NCBI RefSeq assembly: GCF_050942215.1
Contig: NZ_CP192056.1
Location: forward strand, 4,464,001 to 4,528,000
Length of the DNA: 64,000 nt
Origin: Sphaerimonospora sp050942215
GTDB lineage: Bacteria; Actinomycetota; Actinomycetes; Streptosporangiales; Streptosporangiaceae
Direction: 5' to 3'
Position 1 is the first letter of the stretch; each line of letters starts with the position of its first letter. This document shows, piece after piece, positions 18,226 to 27,227 of this stretch. Under the pieces are notes generated by a model. The model ran no database searches. It was not told where the DNA came from and saw only the letters and a program-made list of their open reading frames with translations. The translations under genes and the position numbers were made by a program.

Positions 18226-18467
18226 GTGATCTTGCAATTGCTCGCAGGGATGGCCTCCGACCAGCACGGCCCCCCGTCGTGATCTTGCAGAAACTCGCAG
18301 ACCATCCGATTCACCTGCGGTTACACGCTTCGTGATCTTGCAGCGACAACTGCAAGATCACGAAGCACATACGTCCTGGTCAACGGTGTTGCCTGCGATT
18401 ATCTGCAAGATCACGACAGGGGAGTGCGCAGCTCAGCGCACTCCCCTGCGAGAATTCGCAAGATCAC
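18226..18467. repeat. Complete 53-bp-period palindromic repeat element, copy 1
   Basis: Fills most of the gap between the convergent peptidase and glyS genes (18209-18520). Forward units begin GTGATCTTGCA at 18226, 18279 and 18332, exactly 53 bp apart. The third is the left arm of a perfect 17-bp palindrome (GCTTCGTGATCTTGCAG, 18327-18343; loop 6 nt; right arm 18350-18366). Reverse units end AAGATCAC at 18361, 18414 and 18467, again 53 bp apart. Every boundary also carries CTCGCAG (or CTGCGAG in reverse). The last spacer contains its own 13-bp hairpin (arms 18417-18429 and 18436-18448). No open frame, transposase or target duplication is visible. Confidence 0.9.
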
Positions 18468-18520
18468 CACCCAGGTCGGTCGGGCGACGCCCGCTGAGGG
18501 GGGATGATGATCCGGTTCGC

Positions 18521-19906
<1,386 letters not shown>

Positions 19907-20060
19907 CAGTGGAACTCCATCCGGCTGGGTGTCGGCGTTGAGATCGAACCAGATCGGGGCCAGGGGTCAGGTCGGCGAGAGGCGCTTCCGAAGGCAGCCG
20001 TACGGCCGGGCACCCGCCCGAATCTGTGGACAAGCTTAGGGGACTTCCGTGCCCGTTCGC

Positions 20061-20363
20061 TCAGACGTCGCCGGACGGAGTCTCCGGCAGGCGGTAAACC
20101 CCCTCGAACGCGCTGGGCTCATTGATCATCAGGGTCATCAGCGGGTACATGTCCATCCTGGCCGCCGACAGCGCCCGCCGGTAGAACCCCGCGCCCTCCC
20201 ACTCGCTGACCAACGCCCACAGGGCGGGCTCGTCGACCGACCGCCCCAACTGCCCGCGCACGTATCCGGGCTGCGCCGCCAGCACCTCCAGTACGGCGTG
20301 CGCGCCGGTGGTGAACTCCTCCGTGCGGGAGACGGGAACCGAGTAACGGATCAACGCGATCAC
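20061..20363 (-). CDS. Antibiotic biosynthesis monooxygenase (ABM)-fold protein
   Basis: About 100 residues with the pattern of the dimeric alpha+beta ABM fold: IALIRYSVPVSRTEEF, then LEVLAAQPGYVRGQLGRSVD, LWALVSEWEGAGFYRRAL and a closing strand. Such domains act as small monooxygenases or as structural modules; the specific role is unknown. GTG 20363 was chosen as start; ATG 20375 would add four residues. It is transcribed away from the membrane-protein gene at 20490 and ends 154 bp before glyS, with which it may be co-transcribed. Confidence 0.75.
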   Translation of the reverse strand: MIALIRYSVPVSRTEEFTTGAHAVLEVLAAQPGYVRGQLGRSVDEPALWALVSEWEGAGFYRRALSAARMDMYPLMTLMINEPSAFEGVYRLPETPSGDV

Positions 20364-20489
20364 GGGTCCAAGCATGCCATGCACGCCGCGCCGATCCCGC
20401 GGCCGCCCGCGACCGTACGGCCGCACGGCCGGCGGCCTGGCAGAACATGCGGGGCGAAGAATCGGCGGGAGGGGCATTAGGCTCGGCTT

Positions 20490-20924
20490 GTGGGAAGCGA
20501 AACCGATCCGAAACGCCGGCCCCCGGCCGAGAACCGCTCGCTCCCGGCCCACCCGCTGGCGCGCAGGCCGGAGCAGCCGGAGGCGCAGCGGCCGACGCGA
20601 CGGCCGCTGCCCGCCGGTGAGTCGTTCTTCACCCCCGGCGCGACCGGCGTCAGGCGGGCGTTCGAGGTGAAGAGCGCGGCGCCACTGGTGTTCCTGTTCC
20701 AGCTGCCGCGCTGGGTGCTGCCGGTCGTCATGGTCGTGCTGCTGCTCGTCGGCCTCGTCGTGCCGGACTGGCGGGGGGCGCTGGCCGTGCTGCCCGTGCT
20801 CGCCTTCGTCGTCTGGCTGGCATACCTGTCGTGGCCGTCGCTGCGCGCCGGCGGACGCCTGCTGCGGGTCGCGCTCGTCACTTTCCTCGTCCTGCTCGCC
20901 GCCACCCGCTTCGGCCTGATCTGA
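20490..20924 (+). CDS. Small membrane protein, DUF6703-like
   Basis: A 144-residue protein with a Pro/Arg-rich cytoplasmic start (about 1-60), then three closely spaced hydrophobic segments (LVFLFQLPRWVLPVVMVVLL, ALAVLPVLAFVVWLAYLSW, LLRVALVTFLVLLAA) ending at RFGLI. It looks like a family I associate with DUF6703 in actinomycetes, usually near zur and glyS; this identification is from memory and function is unknown. The start codon is GTG. Confidence 0.7.
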   Translation: MGSETDPKRRPPAENRSLPAHPLARRPEQPEAQRPTRRPLPAGESFFTPGATGVRRAFEVKSAAPLVFLFQLPRWVLPVVMVVLLLVGLVVPDWRGALAVLPVLAFVVWLAYLSWPSLRAGGRLLRVALVTFLVLLAATRFGLI

Positions 20925-21011
20925 TCGGTTTCACCTGATCGGCCTGGTCCGAGTCCTGGTCTCCCCCCTGATTCGGTAGATTTTAGGGCGAAGCCGTACA
21001 CAGGAGTCATC

Positions 21012-21422
21012 ATGACCAGGAGTCCCAAGAGCCGTGAGGCCGTACACGAGATCCTGCGTCAGAGCCCGGGCTTCCGCAGTGCGCAGGACGTGTTCGCCGA
21101 AATGCGGGCGGACGGTGCGAAAATCGGCCTGACCACCGTGTACCGGGCACTGCAGTCACTGCAGGACGCGGGCCGCGTGGACGTGCTGCGCACGGATGAA
21201 GGCGAGTCCGTCTACCGGGCCTGCGAGACCGAGTCTCATCATCACCACCTCGTCTGCCGCCGCTGCGGGCTCACCGTCGAGGTGGCCAATCCGGACGTCG
21301 AGCACTGGGCCGAGCTCATGGGCGTCGAGCACGGCTTCACCGAGATCACCCACACCGTGGAGGTCTTCGGCACCTGCGCCTCCTGCACCGACTCCTGCCG
21401 GACGGAGGCCGCCCCGCAGTGA
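21012..21422 (+). CDS. zur: Fur-family regulator, zinc-type (Zur)
   Basis: A 136-residue repressor. The winged helix (about 5-65, with LTTVYRALQSLQDAGRVDVL) precedes the dimerisation domain. The structural zinc site is Cys82-x2-Cys85 and Cys122-x2-Cys125, and a histidine run (76-79) with His98/His107 supplies the regulatory site. The core position (after glyS, before uppS/recO) matches Streptomyces zur. ATG 21012 follows CAGGAGTC. Unlike many actinomycete loci, no znuABC zinc-uptake genes are adjacent, so its targets must lie elsewhere. Confidence 0.9.
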   Translation: MTRSPKSREAVHEILRQSPGFRSAQDVFAEMRADGAKIGLTTVYRALQSLQDAGRVDVLRTDEGESVYRACETESHHHHLVCRRCGLTVEVANPDVEHWAELMGVEHGFTEITHTVEVFGTCASCTDSCRTEAAPQ

Positions 21423-21531
21423 CCCTCCGTGACCAGGCGAATGTTCCGGTCCCCGATGTCCTCGATCTCGCCACGCCCGAGGACTCCCGCGGGGTACGCT
21501 GCCAGCGCGCCGCTAAGGAGGAGTGCCTGCC

Positions 21532-22110
21532 ATGCCATTCGGTCATGACATGGTGTACTCGCTGGCCACCGTGGTGGAGTTGATCAACACCGCGACCGGC
21601 GACCATGACGGGTTGACCGACATCGACGATCTCCGTACGTTCGTACGCAGCCGCAGGATCAGCGGCGTCGGTGCGGTGACCGTCCGCGATCTGACCGAGG
21701 TGCGAACGCTCCGCACCGACTTCCACGACATCTTCACGTCTTCCGACCGGGTCTCCGTCGTGACCCGGCTCAACAAGCTGCTGGGCCGTACGAGAATCAC
21801 GCCCAGGCTCACGGAACACGACGGTTTTTCGCTGCACGTCCACTACTTCGCCCCCGGCGCTTCGCTCGCCGAGCATCTCGCGGCCGAGTGCGGCGTCGCC
21901 CTCGCGCACGTGCTGGCCGAGAACGAGTGGGAACGGCTGCGCAAATGCCGCGCGCCCGACTGCGACAACGTGTTCGTGGACGAGTCGAGGAACCGTTCGC
22001 GGGTCTACTGCGACAGCCGCACCTGCGGGAACCGCATGCACGTCGCCGCCTATCGGGCCCGGCGGCGCCCGGAGTCCGGTCAGGGGAAGAAGCGCCAGGC
22101 ACTGGGGTGA
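21532..22110 (+). CDS. CGNR zinc-finger / ABATE-domain protein
   Basis: A 192-residue protein of the ABATE-CGNR family, thought to be stress-related nucleic-acid-binding or regulatory proteins. The N-terminal ABATE region covers about 1-135. The C-terminal zinc finger reads RKCRAPDCDNVFVDES, then VYCDSRTCGNRMHVAAYR, with four cysteines and the CGNR tetrad. AAGGAGG ends 11 bp before ATG 21532; an in-frame GTG at 21523 is too close to the ribosome site. It is 109 bp downstream of zur on the same strand, so read-through from zur is possible. Confidence 0.88.
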   Translation: MPFGHDMVYSLATVVELINTATGDHDGLTDIDDLRTFVRSRRISGVGAVTVRDLTEVRTLRTDFHDIFTSSDRVSVVTRLNKLLGRTRITPRLTEHDGFSLHVHYFAPGASLAEHLAAECGVALAHVLAENEWERLRKCRAPDCDNVFVDESRNRSRVYCDSRTCGNRMHVAAYRARRRPESGQGKKRQALG

Positions 22111-22164
22111 CCCCGGTGCCGCCGGTGCCCCCGGGCTAGGCAGGCGTCACGCCGCCGCCGGGTC

Positions 22165-22971
22165 TCATACGGTCCCGCCGAGCAGGGGCTCCACGGCCGG
22201 GCGGACCTCGTTCGGTACGGCACCGCCGTACCGCCGGTCGCGCTTGGCGTAGATCTCGCAGGCCTGCCAGAGGTCCCGGCGGTCGAAGTCCGGCCAGAGC
22301 CGGTTGAGGAAGACCATCTCGGCATAGGCGGACTGCCAGAGCAGGAAGTTCGACGTGCGCTGCTCGCCGGACGACCGGACGAAGAGATCGACGTCGGGAA
22401 TGTCGGGCTCGTCGAGATAGCGGGCGAAGGCCTTCTCCGACACCTTCGCCGGATTGACCCGGCCGGCCGCGATGTCCCGCGCGAGCTTCACGGCCGCGTC
22501 GACGATCTCCGCGCGGCCCCCGTAGTTGACGCAGAACTGCAGCGTCAACGTCGAATTGCCGGTCGTCATCCGCTCGGCGTCCTCGAGCTCCTTGATGACG
22601 CTCTTCCAGAGCCGCCCGGGGCGTCCGGCCCAGCGGACCCGGACCCCCATCTCGTTGAGCTGATCACGGCGGCGGCGGATCACGTCCCGGTTGAACCCCA
22701 TCAGGAAGCGGACCTCGTCGGGCGAGCGCCTCCAGTTCTCGGTCGAGAACGCGTACGCCGACAGGTAGGGGACGCCGAGCTCGATCGCGCCCTCGATGAC
22801 GTCGAACAGCGAGGCCTCGCCCATCTTGTGGCCCTCTGTCCTCGGCAGCCCCCGGGCCTTCGCCCAGCGGCCGTTGCCGTCCATGACGATCGCGACGTGC
22901 CGTGGGACGAGGCCACGCGGGATTGCGGGCGGGATCGCGCCGGAGGGATGCGGAGACGGAGGACGGACCAT
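22165..22971 (-). CDS. uppS: Isoprenyl transferase (cis-prenyl, undecaprenyl/decaprenyl diphosphate synthase)
   Basis: A 268-residue Z-type prenyltransferase that builds the polyprenyl carrier lipid for cell-wall synthesis. The catalytic aspartate is Asp31 in VAIVMDGNGRWAKARG; the other signatures are FSTENWRRSPDEV and DLFVRSSGEQRTSNFLLWQ. The product chain length cannot be read from sequence. It is downstream of recO on the same strand with a gap of about 30 bp, a pairing conserved in actinomycetes. Its stop converges with the CGNR gene. Confidence 0.95.
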   Translation of the reverse strand: MVRPPSPHPSGAIPPAIPRGLVPRHVAIVMDGNGRWAKARGLPRTEGHKMGEASLFDVIEGAIELGVPYLSAYAFSTENWRRSPDEVRFLMGFNRDVIRRRRDQLNEMGVRVRWAGRPGRLWKSVIKELEDAERMTTGNSTLTLQFCVNYGGRAEIVDAAVKLARDIAAGRVNPAKVSEKAFARYLDEPDIPDVDLFVRSSGEQRTSNFLLWQSAYAEMVFLNRLWPDFDRRDLWQACEIYAKRDRRYGGAVPNEVRPAVEPLLGGTV

Positions 22972-23001
22972 GTTCCGAGAGTATTGCGTCCGCGAGGGTC
23001 C

Positions 23002-23853
23002 TCAGACGGGGAAGGTGTGCGGATCCCGTGCGGGACCGCGCCGGCCGGCCCGCGCGTCGCCGTGGTTCGCGACGGTCTCCTCCGGGCGTAACGCCTGATC
23101 GCGCTCCGGCAGCTCGCGCCCGCGCCACTCCCTCTCGACGTGGCGCAGCGACCGGATGCCCTGCTCCAGGTGCCACTGCAGGTAGGCGGCGACGAGACCG
23201 CTGCACTCGGTCCGGTGCCGGGACTCGGAGGAGTCGGCGGCGGGCCAGTCGCCGCGCAGCAGCGCGATCATCAACGCGATCGTCTCGGCGGCAGGCACCG
23301 CGGCTCCGGCCGGGCGGCACGAGCCGCAGACCACGCCGCCCGCGGCGATCGCGAAGGCTCGTACGGCCTCCGCCCCGCATCTGGCGCACACCGACAGCGC
23401 GGGGGCGTAGCCCGCCACGGCCAGCGAGCGCAGGAAGAACGCGTCCAGCACCAGCCTGGGCTCGTGCCCGCCCTCCGCGAGCGTGCGCAGCCCGCCCAGC
23501 AGCAGCAGGAACTGACGCAGGGCCGGTTCCTTCTCGCCCATGACCAGCCGATCGGCCGTCTCCAGCATCGCCGTGCCGGCGGTGTAGCGGGGATAGTCGA
23601 TCACGAGCGCCTCGCCGTACGGACGCAGGGTCTCGGCCTGAGTGATCACATCGAGCGACCGGCCGGCGTGCATCTGCAGGTCGACGTGGGAGAACGGCTC
23701 CAGCCGCGCGCCGAACCGCGACCTGGTCTTGCGTACGCCCTTGGCCACGCCCCTGACCTTGCCGGTGCGCCTGGTGAGGATCGTGATGATGCGGTCGGCC
23801 TCGCCCAGCTTCTGGGTGCGCAGCACGACGCCCTCGTCCCGGTAGAGGCTCAT
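23002..23853 (-). CDS. recO: DNA repair protein RecO
   Basis: A 283-residue RecO: N-terminal OB fold (SLYRDEGVVLRTQKLGEADRI split at that block, with VRGVAKGVRKTRSRFGARLEP), a helical core, and the C-terminal zinc-finger region with CARCG (about 161-165) and CGSC. RecO loads RecA onto SSB-coated DNA with RecR. The last ~50 residues are basic and low-complexity, extending past the usual end. It is first in the recO-uppS pair; its ATG lies at the edge of a 341-bp gap. Confidence 0.95.
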   Translation of the reverse strand: MSLYRDEGVVLRTQKLGEADRIITILTRRTGKVRGVAKGVRKTRSRFGARLEPFSHVDLQMHAGRSLDVITQAETLRPYGEALVIDYPRYTAGTAMLETADRLVMGEKEPALRQFLLLLGGLRTLAEGGHEPRLVLDAFFLRSLAVAGYAPALSVCARCGAEAVRAFAIAAGGVVCGSCRPAGAAVPAAETIALMIALLRGDWPAADSSESRHRTECSGLVAAYLQWHLEQGIRSLRHVEREWRGRELPERDQALRPEETVANHGDARAGRRGPARDPHTFPV

Positions 23854-24194
23854 CGTCCCATCCTATGGCCGTCCCGATCGGCAGCCCGGGAGCGGCGACA
23901 GCCGGGCTCAGTATGATGAAAATTTGGTAATGATTGGTCCACTCGGGCATTTGTCGGTCGTACGGTGTGCCTGGGATGCACTGGTTCAACCGAAAGGTCA
24001 CTAAGCTTTGGCCTCCGGCGGATTTCTCCGCGCCGGTCAAGCCAGGGAGTGTCCCGTGGATCGCGCCACGGCGGCGATTCCGGGGCACGCCCAGGGAGTG
24101 TCCCGATGGGTCTTCGCCGTAGCGACGCAGGTAGGTCTAGAAGATCCACGGGCCGCGACCGTGGCCTGATCCCCCTGTCGCTTGAAAGGTTGCC
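23854..24194. other. Intergenic gap between recO and the CDP-alcohol phosphotransferase, with 15-bp direct repeats
   Basis: Divergent promoter region. It contains two exact copies of CCAGGGAGTGTCCCG (24042-24056 and 24091-24105), 49 bp apart, each with an internal GGGA/TCCC palindrome. An AT-richer stretch (GATGAAAATTTGGTAATG near 23918) probably holds promoter elements. I recognise no known riboswitch. GAAAGGTTGCC precedes the ATG at 24195. Confidence 0.5.
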
Positions 24195-25778
24195 ATGACC
24201 CGCGTGGTCCTGCTGGGCGCGCCGCCCGGCCAGATCGGTTCTCCATCGCCAGGCGGCCGCCCCGTGTCGCCTGCGGACATCACGTTGGCGTCGCTTCCCG
24301 GAGCCCCCTCGGTGTACGGCAGACTGCTCGAGCAGCTCGCCTCGCTCGATCCCGAGCCGATCACCATCGCCCGGCCCGCCGACGCCCCCGCCTTCCGACG
24401 CCATTCGAGGCGGGTCGTGGAGAGCCCGGACGTAGCCGGGGACCTTCGGGCGCTCGCCGACGCGGTCGAGGACTCGACCGACAACCTGCTGATCCTGCCC
24501 GCGCGGTCGCTGGTGCACGACGAGCTGATCTACCAGATCAACAAGGCCAAGCGGCACGCCCTCGCGCTGGTCGTCCGGGAGGAACGGCACCCGGACGCGC
24601 CGGTGGAGCCGCCCATCGAGGAGGCGGTGCCCGAGATCGGCCAGAAGGTGATCGAGGGCCTCCCCCAGCGCACCCGGGCCGGCCGCGGCCGGATCATCTC
24701 GGTCGGCACCGCCTACCACGCCGTCACCCGCCCGAACATGGCGCTGCTCGGGCCGCTCCGCCTCCACCAGCGGCACGCGGCCGTGCTCGCCGAGGCCGCA
24801 CGCGAGCTGGCGGACATGGCCCACCTGTTCGGCCCCGAGGACGACGTCGCCGAGCTGCTCGTGCTGGGCCTCGTACGGCGGGGCGTGTCGGTCGGCATCC
24901 GAGGCCGCAGGGACCTGTTCTACCGCCGGATCCACAGTCAGCAGGAGGCGGACGAGGCCCTGGCGGAGATGGCCGGGTTCGACGAGGACCGGGCCCGGCT
25001 GAACCACGCCGTCAAGGGTGCCGACGGCTTCTTCACCACGTTCTTCGTCAGCACCTATTCGAGGTTCATCGCGCGCTGGGCCGCCCGCCGGGGGCTGACC
25101 CCCAATCAGGTCACCCTCATCTCGATCTTCCTCGGCCTGCTGTCGGCCGGCGCGTTCTCGACCGGCACCCGATGGGGTGCGATCGCCGGCGCCGTGCTCA
25201 TCTACTTCGCGTTCGTCTTCGACTGCGTCGACGGGCAGGTCGCCCGATACGCGCGGAAGTTCGGCGTGCTGGGAGCCTGGCTGGACGCCACGTTCGACCG
25301 GTTCAAGGAGTACGCCGTCTTCGTCGGCCTCGCCGTCGGAGCGACCGTGTCCGGTCAGTTCGGGGACGGGGAGGACATCTGGACGCTCGCCCTGGCGGCG
25401 CTGGCGCTCCAGTCGGTCAAGCACCTGCTCGACTTCTCGTTCGGCGCGGCCAACCGGCGCAGGGCGCCCGTCCCGCTGCCGACGCTCGATCTGGCCGTCC
25501 CCGAGGACCGCCCGCTGCGCGAGGCGCTGGAGGAGCGCAAGGCGCGCCGCAACTCGGGCATCCGCAACCTGCTCAAGCTCTGGACCAGGGCCGGGAAGTT
25601 CCGTCCCGTGCACTGGGCGCGCAAGATGATCGTGTTCCCCATCGGCGAGCGTTTCGCCGCCATCGCGATCACCGCGGCCTTCTTCGACCCCCGCGTCACG
25701 TTCCTCACGCTCGTGATCTGGGGCGGCGTCGCGACCATCTACACCCTCACCGGACGCATCCTGAGGTCTCTCGCATGA
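24195..25778 (+). CDS. Membrane CDP-alcohol phosphotransferase with N-terminal nucleotidyltransferase-like domain
   Basis: A 527-residue protein with two parts. Residues ~1-270 resemble a degenerate sugar-nucleotidyltransferase-like domain (TRVVLLGAPPG, DNLLILPARSLVHDELIYQ). Residues ~280-527 form a CDP-alcohol phosphotransferase with a complete motif: Asp343-x2-Asp346-Gly347-x2-Ala350-Arg351-x8-Gly360-x3-Asp364-x3-Asp368. The layout recalls bifunctional cytidylyltransferase/phospho-inositol synthases, but the head-group is unknown. Its stop overlaps the next gene's start (ATGA), so the two are translationally coupled. Confidence 0.85.
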   Translation: MTRVVLLGAPPGQIGSPSPGGRPVSPADITLASLPGAPSVYGRLLEQLASLDPEPITIARPADAPAFRRHSRRVVESPDVAGDLRALADAVEDSTDNLLILPARSLVHDELIYQINKAKRHALALVVREERHPDAPVEPPIEEAVPEIGQKVIEGLPQRTRAGRGRIISVGTAYHAVTRPNMALLGPLRLHQRHAAVLAEAARELADMAHLFGPEDDVAELLVLGLVRRGVSVGIRGRRDLFYRRIHSQQEADEALAEMAGFDEDRARLNHAVKGADGFFTTFFVSTYSRFIARWAARRGLTPNQVTLISIFLGLLSAGAFSTGTRWGAIAGAVLIYFAFVFDCVDGQVARYARKFGVLGAWLDATFDRFKEYAVFVGLAVGATVSGQFGDGEDIWTLALAALALQSVKHLLDFSFGAANRRRAPVPLPTLDLAVPEDRPLREALEERKARRNSGIRNLLKLWTRAGKFRPVHWARKMIVFPIGERFAAIAITAAFFDPRVTFLTLVIWGGVATIYTLTGRILRSLA

Positions 25779-26488
25779 TCACCCAGCCGCAGACCACCAC
25801 GATTCCCGACCCGGACGAGGAACGCCGCCGCATCCAGACCGAGCGGCTGCTGGCCTATCGTGACGACGGTCCCATCGCCACCATGCTGAAGGGGGCGCTG
25901 GGCCGGGGTCTGCCGCCTGTGCCGTTCACGATCGTGGCGCTGCTCGCCGTCGTGGCTCTGGCCGTCGGCGGCGTGCTCGACGAGGGGCCGATCCTGCTGG
26001 CGCCCGTACTGATCCTGGTGCTCCTGGTCCTGCCGAGCGCGCCGAGCGACCACCTCGGCCGGCTGGACTGGCTCACCCCGCCGCTGCTGCGGGGCGCGGA
26101 GTTCCTGACGATCATCCTGCTCGGGCTGGCCGAGGGCACCCCCAAGTGGCTGCTGTTCGTGCTGCTCTACGTGGTCGGCTACCACACGTACGACACGGTC
26201 TACCGCACCAGGCAGGGCATCTGGCCGCCCGCGTGGCTGTTCCGCGCCGGGCTCGGCTGGGAGGGCCGGCTGCTGATCCTGGGGGTGGGCGCGGCTGCCG
26301 GCCTGTTGACCGCCGTCGCCGCCGTCCTCACGGCCTACCTGTTCGTCCTGTTCGCCGTGGAGAGCGTGGTGAGCTGGGTGCGGCTGGACAAGGCCTCGGC
26401 GCAGGCCCAGGCCCAGGCCGACCAGGACCTCGAGCAGTCGCCCGAGGAGGCGGCCGAGCAGCTCACGGGCGACGCCGACCCGGCCTAG
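25775..26488 (+). CDS. DUF5941-like integral membrane protein
   Basis: A 237-residue membrane protein that shares an ATGA overlap with the CDP-alcohol phosphotransferase. After an acidic/basic N terminus (about 1-45), hydrophobic segments follow at about 50-66, 71-90, 115-135 and 165-205, then an Ala/Gln-rich and acidic C-terminal tail. In other actinomycetes I recall this region fused to the preceding enzyme as a DUF5941 domain, so here the two modules seem to be encoded separately (inference). It probably assists the same lipid head-group or envelope reaction. Confidence 0.7.
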   Translation: MITQPQTTTIPDPDEERRRIQTERLLAYRDDGPIATMLKGALGRGLPPVPFTIVALLAVVALAVGGVLDEGPILLAPVLILVLLVLPSAPSDHLGRLDWLTPPLLRGAEFLTIILLGLAEGTPKWLLFVLLYVVGYHTYDTVYRTRQGIWPPAWLFRAGLGWEGRLLILGVGAAAGLLTAVAAVLTAYLFVLFAVESVVSWVRLDKASAQAQAQADQDLEQSPEEAAEQLTGDADPA

Positions 26489-26513
26489 AGGCGAGCGACG
26501 CACGCCGCCCCTC

Positions 26514-26562
26514 GATCCGGCCGGGGTCTCGACATCGACGACACCGAGGCCCCGGCCGGATC
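26514..26562. terminator. Bidirectional terminator hairpin between convergent genes
   Basis: GATCCGGCCGGGGTCTCG (26514-26531) pairs with CGAGGCCCCGGCCGGATC (26545-26562): 18 bp with one G-T pair and a 13-nt loop. It lies 25 bp after the DUF5941-like stop and 34 bp before the stop of the leftward HATPase gene, so it can serve both transcripts. Confidence 0.75.
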
Positions 26563-26596
26563 TTCGCTGCGCGGCGCCGCCCGAATTCCGGTGAGC

Positions 26597-27121
26597 TCAG
26601 CCCGCGTGGCCGTCGAACAGCGCCCACACGATCTTGCCGTCGCCGGTGAGGATCCAGCCCCATGCGATGCTCAGCGCGTCGACCAGGTGGAGACCACGAC
26701 CGGTCTCGGTCGACAGATCGCACTCCCGGCTCAGCGCCGGAACCCGCTCACTGGCGTCGCCGACGCCACAGCCGATATGAAAGCGGCCCGTCACGTCTAC
26801 GTGGTTCACCAACCACAGCAGGATGGGCGGGCCTCCGGGATCGCGGCGCTGAGAGTCCTGACATCGTGGTGCGTGCCGGAGCGCGTTCGTCACCAGCTCG
26901 GACACGACGACCTGCGCGTCGGGGACGAGCCGCGGGAAGCCCCACGCGCACAGCGTCTCGGCGGTGAACTCCCGGGCGACGGCGGGGGAAACGCTTCCTG
27001 CGGGCAACGCGCACACGACCGACGGCGGAACGGGCAGATCCGGGAAGTCGTCCTGCTCGAACATCGTGGTCAGCCATGAAGGCGCCGTCGCTGCTCCCGG
27101 CCCTGCCAGATCTGCGGTCAT
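26597..27121 (-). CDS. Anti-sigma-type HATPase (RsbW-like ATP-binding protein)
   Basis: A 174-residue GHKL-type ATPase domain. VVSELVTNALRHAP is the N box, GVGDASERVP corresponds to the G1 region, and GRGLHLVDALSIAWGW is the G2 box. Such small stand-alone proteins are very common in actinomycetes, where some bind sigma factors or anti-sigma antagonists as serine kinases; the partner is unknown. ATG 27121 follows GAGGGAACGGCG. No sigma factor or antagonist lies next to it. Confidence 0.82.
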   Translation of the reverse strand: MTADLAGPGAATAPSWLTTMFEQDDFPDLPVPPSVVCALPAGSVSPAVAREFTAETLCAWGFPRLVPDAQVVVSELVTNALRHAPRCQDSQRRDPGGPPILLWLVNHVDVTGRFHIGCGVGDASERVPALSRECDLSTETGRGLHLVDALSIAWGWILTGDGKIVWALFDGHAG

Positions 27122-27227
27122 CGCCGTTCCCTCAGGTCGTCACCCGTCACCTCATGCGAGTTACCCTTCCTCGTGTATCTTGCCCTGCCCCTTGCGGATG
27201 CAAGCGCGCTTGCACGTGCAATTGTCA

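Noticed and set aside
18226..18467. CRISPR array, because of regular repeats with spacers
   Set aside because: Repeat cores change orientation around a central palindrome, spacers share a conserved block and are part of a 53-mer, only three units per side occur, and there are no cas genes.
18209..18520. Insertion sequence or integron at the repeat locus
   Set aside because: No open frame of transposase or integrase type and no target-site duplication is visible.
19907..20060. T-box leader before glyS
   Set aside because: No AGGGTGGNACCGCG-type T-box sequence or specifier stem is visible in this short gap.
23850..25613. Long minus-strand open frame opposite the CDP-alcohol phosphotransferase
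   Set aside because: The plus-strand gene has a complete catalytic motif; the antisense product is low-complexity.
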